7,398 nt of DNA from the NCBI GenBank assembly GCA_964607915.1, contig CAZSMU010000165.1:1-7398 (forward strand). Direction: 5' to 3'. The notes under the pieces are model-generated. The model made no database searches. It had not been told where the DNA came from and was given only the letters and a program-made list of their open reading frames with translations. The first letter of the stretch is position 1. Each line of letters starts with the position of its first letter. A program made the position numbers and the translations under genes. Of this stretch, positions 4,817 through 7,398 are shown in pieces. The stretch comes from JADJPL01 sp964607915. Its GTDB lineage: Bacteria; Bacteroidota; Bacteroidia; Chitinophagales; Saprospiraceae.

Positions 4817-4829
4817 AATCATCGAGGGG

Positions 4830-4916
4830 TCAAAAAGGCATTAGAAGTGCTTTTCCTTTATAATGAGAGGGGAAACTTGAGCCTATTCGTTCTGCTCTGG
4901 TTTCTGCTTCGTTCAT
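4830..4916 (-). pseudogene. N-terminal stub of a type I restriction enzyme R subunit (hsdR-like)
   Basis: Seven nucleotides after the Fic stop codon an ATG (4914-4916) opens a 28-codon frame. It begins MNEAETRAERIG, which is the characteristic N-terminus of one class of HsdR / DEAD-type restriction subunits (MNEAETRAE-IDPALKAAGW as I remember it). After residue 11 or 12 the match is lost (SSFPSHYKGK...), and a TGA at 4830-4832 ends the frame. Full HsdR proteins have several hundred to over a thousand residues, so almost the whole gene is missing. The short distance to the Fic gene is that of an operon, and Fic or Bro-domain genes are often found inside type I restriction operons. The match is short but position-specific; the deletion is inferred. 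A chance 11-residue match cannot be excluded without a search. Confidence 0.5.
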
Positions 4917-4923
4917 TTTATTT

Positions 4924-5802
4924 CTAATTTTCTTCGTAGTAATAGGAATAATCAATTCCTTTCATAAACATTTCTCTGCTATCAATTTCGGTAGTTAAAG
5001 CATTTTTAAGTAGTTTTTTCAAAGTGTTACTGTTTACAGGACTTTTTACCATTGCATTCATGTATTCGGTTTTTCCTATTTTACTCCAATCCACACACTT
5101 TTTCAGGCGTTTTTTCATTATCAAATCCAACCAAATTCGGGTACTTCTGCCATTGCCTTCCATAAAGGGATGGGCTACGTTCATCTCTACATATTTGGCT
5201 ACAATTTCATCAAAAGTGTTTTCAGGCATTTCATCTATTTGTTTCAGCGTTTCACCAAGAAAGTGTGAAACGGCAAATTGAAAACCACCTTTTGAAATAT
5301 TTTTCTGCCTTAATTGCCCTGCAAAGTCATACAATCCGCCAAATAAATATCCGTGAATTTGCTGCAAGCCTTTCGTTGTGCCTACTTCTATGCTGTTGAT
5401 AAAAGAACTATCGAATAAGGCATACGCTTTGGTTTTACTTTTCCCGTCAATCGTTTCACCACTATAAGTAAACCATTCAATAAAACGGTTTGCCTTTGTT
5501 CCCGGGAATGTTTTGCCCAATGCAATAATTCCGTTGTAGTCCAGCATATCCGACAAGCGTTTTTTGCCGTCAGGAGCGAGTAATTTCAACTGGGTAGTGG
5601 CACTAACCACTTCACTGCCTTCTTTTTTTAGTTTGGCTTTCAGGTATTTCCAATAGTTACGGGTTTTATTGTAGTCGTTTTGATCGGTAAGCACCGCAAC
5701 AATATCCAATACCGAAAACCACCACTTGGCACTTTCTTCGTCCCATAAGGCACGTACTTCGCGGTCGTCAAAAAATCGTATGGATATTTTTGTGTTGCTC
5801 AT
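4924..5802 (-). CDS. Bro-N / Fic domain fusion protein (putative AMP-transferase)
   Basis: This 292-aa protein has two parts. Residues 5-110 (IRFFDDREVRALWDEE..KWWFSVLDIVAVLTD, YWKYLKAKLKKEG, QLKLLAPDGKKRLSDM) form a Bro-N/antirepressor-type domain like that of phage and type I restriction-associated proteins. Residues about 125-270 form a Fic domain: IHGYLFGGLYDFAGQLR (149-165), a flap near NISKGGFQFA (168-177) and the complete catalytic motif HPFMEGNGRSTR (211-222) with H211, E215, N217, G218 and R219. Fic proteins usually move AMP from ATP to a hydroxyl on a target protein. No clear (S/T)xxxE(G/N) inhibitory motif is present; SYYYEEN at the C-terminus comes close but does not fit. The ATG at 5802 is the family start. 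The gene is AT-rich, lies between 18-bp direct repeats and is followed by an hsdR stub, so it probably belonged to a type I restriction-modification operon. Confidence 0.93.
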   Translation of the reverse strand: MSNTKISIRFFDDREVRALWDEESAKWWFSVLDIVAVLTDQNDYNKTRNYWKYLKAKLKKEGSEVVSATTQLKLLAPDGKKRLSDMLDYNGIIALGKTFPGTKANRFIEWFTYSGETIDGKSKTKAYALFDSSFINSIEVGTTKGLQQIHGYLFGGLYDFAGQLRQKNISKGGFQFAVSHFLGETLKQIDEMPENTFDEIVAKYVEMNVAHPFMEGNGRSTRIWLDLIMKKRLKKCVDWSKIGKTEYMNAMVKSPVNSNTLKKLLKNALTTEIDSREMFMKGIDYSYYYEEN

Positions 5803-5811
5803 TTAAATTAT

Positions 5812-5829
5812 TAGACTTGTTGCGAGGGG
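5812..5829 (+). repeat. 18-bp direct repeat, copy upstream of the Fic gene
   Basis: TAGACTTGTTGCGAGGGG is identical to 4799-4816 and lies 9 bp upstream of the Fic start codon. It sits at a sharp change of base composition: AT-rich on the Fic side, and GC-rich beyond it (GGGGTTGGGTTTGCCG...). This is what an insertion boundary would look like, although a promoter-proximal element is also possible. Confidence 0.85.
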
Positions 5830-5888
5830 GGTTGGGTTTGCCGTTCCCGGGCAGGGGCTTGCGGCCTTTTGGCGCCGTGGCCTTCATA

Positions 5889-6257
5889 TCAGACTTGCTC
5901 CATCTCCCCATACCGCCCTACCTCAAACCGCGGCGCACAAATCGCCAAAAAGACCAAATCCTCGGTTCCTGTGTTCGTTATCCGCTGGGGTGTATCGGCA
6001 GGGATGCGCACCAGGTCGCCGGGGTGCATCGTGCCGATGATCTCGCCGCCGATCTCCACCTCGCCCTGACCGGAGAGGATGTAGTACAGCTCATCCGCCC
6101 CGCGCACGATATGTAGTACCGTGGCGACGCCCGGCTCTACACGGGCACGGGCTATGGACACGCCCGGGCAATCGGCGCTATTGAGTAGTTCGGCGATGTG
6201 GCAGCGCTCCTGGAAATAATACTCCGGTGTCTGGCCGTTTTGGATAATTTGCGGCAT
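5889..6257 (-). CDS. Cupin domain protein
   Basis: This 122-aa protein is a single-domain cupin, a small beta-barrel fold. Motif 1 reads GVATVLHIVRGADELYYILSGQGEVEIGG (43-71), with H49 and E56. Motif 2 reads GDLVRIPADTPQRITNTG (80-97). Compared with the classical motif, the second histidine of motif 1 is V51 and the histidine of motif 2 is Q91, so at most part of the usual metal site remains. The PQRI(T/R)NTG and CAPRF ends resemble a recognisable cupin subfamily, so these changes may be normal for it. No substrate can be named. The start at 6257 lies 48 nt after the end of the LprI-like gene on the same strand, so co-transcription is possible. The gene is GC-rich, unlike both neighbours. Confidence 0.88.
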   Translation of the reverse strand: MPQIIQNGQTPEYYFQERCHIAELLNSADCPGVSIARARVEPGVATVLHIVRGADELYYILSGQGEVEIGGEIIGTMHPGDLVRIPADTPQRITNTGTEDLVFLAICAPRFEVGRYGEMEQV

Positions 6258-6305
6258 GAATAGCGATTTTTGGGACAGAAGGGCTACAGATATTTGGTCG
6301 CAGAC

Positions 6306-6863
6306 TCATTTCTCCTTGACAATGCCATCATAGTAATTAAAAATTTCAAGGGTTCTTTTGACAACAAGGTCAGCATACGAACCGGTTGCAATAATGGATT
6401 GAATGGTCCCGCCACCTGAATATTCTTCTTTAATCATGGTACCTATGAGCTTGGCCTCTGCGTCGCGATACGCAATCCAGGCTCTTTGCGCGGCTATGAG
6501 TACTTTCTTGTCTTCTGGCTGAAGCATACTCAACAGCTTGTTGTAATACTTATTCAACAGTTTATCATAGGAAGAAGTCATTTCGTCAACTGTAATATTC
6601 ATACCAACTGTGGTATAGTCCATTTCCATACGTATAGCCCCAATTTGTTCAATGCGAAAGGTGTCTACTGAAAATTCAATCTGGTCAGCGGTCAAATCTT
6701 GTTTAGAAAGACTTTTCTTAAAAGCTGGAACGAGTTTTTCTACATCCGCTTTTATTTTTTGTAAAACTTGGGGGGTTATTTCTTTGGGTCCATCATCTTG
6801 GCCAAATGAAATCTGTCCTGCCAAAAGAAATAATAGTAAAAAGAATAGACGATTTGCTTTCAT
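6306..6863 (-). CDS. Secreted LprI-like protein (DUF1311 family)
   Basis: This 185-aa protein has a clear signal peptide (MKANRLFFLLLFLLAGQISFG, cleavage near residue 22). A charged linker follows, and the C-terminal part resembles the LprI/DUF1311 domain: MTSSYDKLLNKYYNKLLSML (95-114), then QRAWIAYRDAEAKL (126-139), the family hallmark, and TIQSIIATGSYADLVVKRTLEI (153-174). Some members inhibit lysozyme, but most are uncharacterised. The cysteines present in many members are absent here, so disulfide bonds are not part of this version. The start codon overlaps the stop of the DUF1330 gene as ATGA (6860-6863), indicating translational coupling. The long region at 30-90 has no resemblance that I recognise. 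Confidence 0.82.
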   Translation of the reverse strand: MKANRLFFLLLFLLAGQISFGQDDGPKEITPQVLQKIKADVEKLVPAFKKSLSKQDLTADQIEFSVDTFRIEQIGAIRMEMDYTTVGMNITVDEMTSSYDKLLNKYYNKLLSMLQPEDKKVLIAAQRAWIAYRDAEAKLIGTMIKEEYSGGGTIQSIIATGSYADLVVKRTLEIFNYYDGIVKEK

Positions 6864-7279
6864 TTTGTTTGAATTATTGGTAAAAGTCTAGAATCGGATA
6901 ATGCGGCTGTTCTGTGTCCAATACCTTTCATATACTCCTTGTCTGATTCAAAAGCGATGAAGCTATTCACACTATTTTGTTTGACGAGTAATATGGCGTC
7001 CCACCGTTCAGTAGCCGGTCCGATTAAGAAATCGCCGCCTTCGCCCATAAATAAAATTTCGCCGCCCGACTTTGTCAAGAATGGCAAAGTATGTTCAATA
7101 TACAGCTGATACGCTTGTTTTCCACTTAATGGTTCTTTGGGCATAAGTTCGGGACTGTCTGAATAGTCCGCTGTGTCCCGAAAGCGGAGCAAGTTGAGCA
7201 TAACGACACTACCTTGTATTTGCCGCATAATAAACTTTCGTCCTGCTTCTTGTGTCGGCATTAAATATTTTTCGTCCAT
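6860..7279 (-). CDS. DUF1330 domain protein
   Basis: This 139-aa cytoplasmic protein shows the DUF1330 pattern, a dimeric alpha/beta-barrel fold of unknown function. Marks are GSVVMLNLLRFRD (23-35), KQAYQLYIEHTLPFLTKSGGEILFMGEG (54-81), FLIGPATERWDAILLVKQNSVNSFIAF (84-110) and the C-terminal HRTAALSDSRLLPI (122-135). The ATG at 7279 fits the family start, and no upstream start is in frame nearby. It is the first gene of the DUF1330 - LprI-like - cupin run. A diverged copy of the ACTTGTTGCG motif lies 24-33 nt upstream, as it does in front of the Fic and Uma2 genes. The domain call is firm; no reaction can be given. Confidence 0.9.
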   Translation of the reverse strand: MDEKYLMPTQEAGRKFIMRQIQGSVVMLNLLRFRDTADYSDSPELMPKEPLSGKQAYQLYIEHTLPFLTKSGGEILFMGEGGDFLIGPATERWDAILLVKQNSVNSFIAFESDKEYMKGIGHRTAALSDSRLLPIIQTK

Positions 7280-7330
7280 ATTTCATTTTGTCTTGTTATC
7301 AAACTTGTTGCGCGACCGGTCCCCGGGGGG

Positions 7331-7348
7331 GCAAAAAATTATTTTTGC
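7331..7348. terminator. Possible weak terminator hairpin
   Basis: GCAAAAA (7331-7337) pairs with TTTTTGC (7342-7348) around ATTA, just after the possible stop codon at 7357-7359 in the minus direction. The stem is AT-rich and is followed by C rather than T on the minus strand, so termination is uncertain. On the + strand TATTTTTG (7340-7347) happens to match the TAnnTTTG promoter element. Confidence 0.3.
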
Positions 7349-7356
7349 TATTCCCG

Positions 7357-7398
7357 CTACCCTTCCGGTTGGTTTTGGAACCACAGTTCCAGGGCCAT
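7357..7398 (-). CDS. Possible C-terminal end of a gene entering from the right edge
   Basis: On the minus strand the last 42 bases read MALELWFQNQPEG followed by TAG (7357-7359), in a GC-rich codon style like the core genes of the window. The ATG at the very edge may be an internal methionine. The stretch is too short to identify and could be open by chance. Confidence 0.35.
   Translation of the reverse strand: MALELWFQNQPEG

Larger units (their letters stand above)
4551..4829. other. Intergenic region between the TCTP-like gene and the hsdR stub
   Basis: No gene is supported in these 279 bases. They contain the possible TCTP promoter, a perfect 16-bp palindrome (4714-4729), two hairpins (TAGCG/CGCTA at 4729-4745 and TACGGC/GCCGTA at 4748-4765) and one copy of the 18-bp direct repeat (4799-4816). 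The cluster of small dyads between 4714 and 4765 suggests a regulatory site or the scar of a rearrangement. Confidence 0.5.

Noticed and set aside
4444..4822. Frames of 95 codons (+) and 63 codons (-) around the TCTP-like gene and its upstream region
   Set aside because: One overlaps the TCTP-like gene antisense; both lack recognisable domains and cover hairpin-rich intergenic DNA.
5802..5802. Class III Fic inhibitory motif at the C-terminus (SYYYEEN)
   Set aside because: The spacing and residues do not fit (S/T)xxxE(G/N): after S..E the next residue is E, and the EN pair is preceded by Y at the S position.
4799..5829. Integron cassette array (attC sites around the Fic gene)
   Set aside because: The repeated motif lacks the paired inverted core sites (RYYYAAC...GTRRRRY-type) of an attC site, and no integron integrase is visible.

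Overview
The window looks like chromosomal DNA of a Bacteroidota bacterium, most likely of the Chitinophagaceae type. The evidence is a perfect Bacteroidota promoter (TTG - 20 nt - TAATTTTG) in front of a tRNA-Ser, weak or absent Shine-Dalgarno sequences, a bacillithiol deacetylase (BshB1), and a mix of GC-rich core genes with AT-rich accessory genes. Family assignments come from reading the translations; no search was run.

Left part (1-1800): the window opens in the 3' end of a + strand gene whose product ends in 27-residue, highly charged tandem repeats (81-bp DNA repeat). About 510 bp of gene-free, repeat-dense DNA follow, with a 61-bp direct repeat, a 53-bp direct repeat and a long inverted repeat. 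Next come a Uma2-family PD-(D/E)XK protein on the minus strand and, divergent from it, a small secreted protein of unknown function.

Core part (1806-3510): bshB1 and a membrane-anchored or exported thiol glutathione peroxidase form a minus-strand pair. The stop of the peroxidase gene overlaps the TTG start of bshB1 in a TTGA. Divergent from them is tRNA-Ser(GCU) with its own promoter and a perfect 18-bp terminator.

Accessory part (3510-5830): directly behind the tRNA lies AT-rich, gene-poor DNA. It holds a nested stem-loop of about 97 nt, the end of a pentapeptide-repeat gene, a strong terminator with no obvious gene in front of it, and a 150-aa minus-strand gene that is a clear homologue of TCTP (translationally controlled tumour protein), a family known almost entirely from eukaryotes. 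This is the most remarkable gene here. Beyond it are a Bro-N/Fic fusion protein and, 7 nt after its stop, a stub that begins like HsdR of type I restriction systems (MNEAETRAE) and then runs out. The Fic gene and stub therefore look like the remains of a type I restriction-modification operon. They are bracketed by an exact 18-bp direct repeat (4799-4816 and 5812-5829), related forms of which occur upstream of other minus-strand genes.

Right part (5889-7398): three minus-strand genes, DUF1330, an LprI-like (DUF1311) secreted protein overlapping it by ATGA, and a cupin, could be one transcript. The window ends in what may be the last codons of another minus-strand gene.
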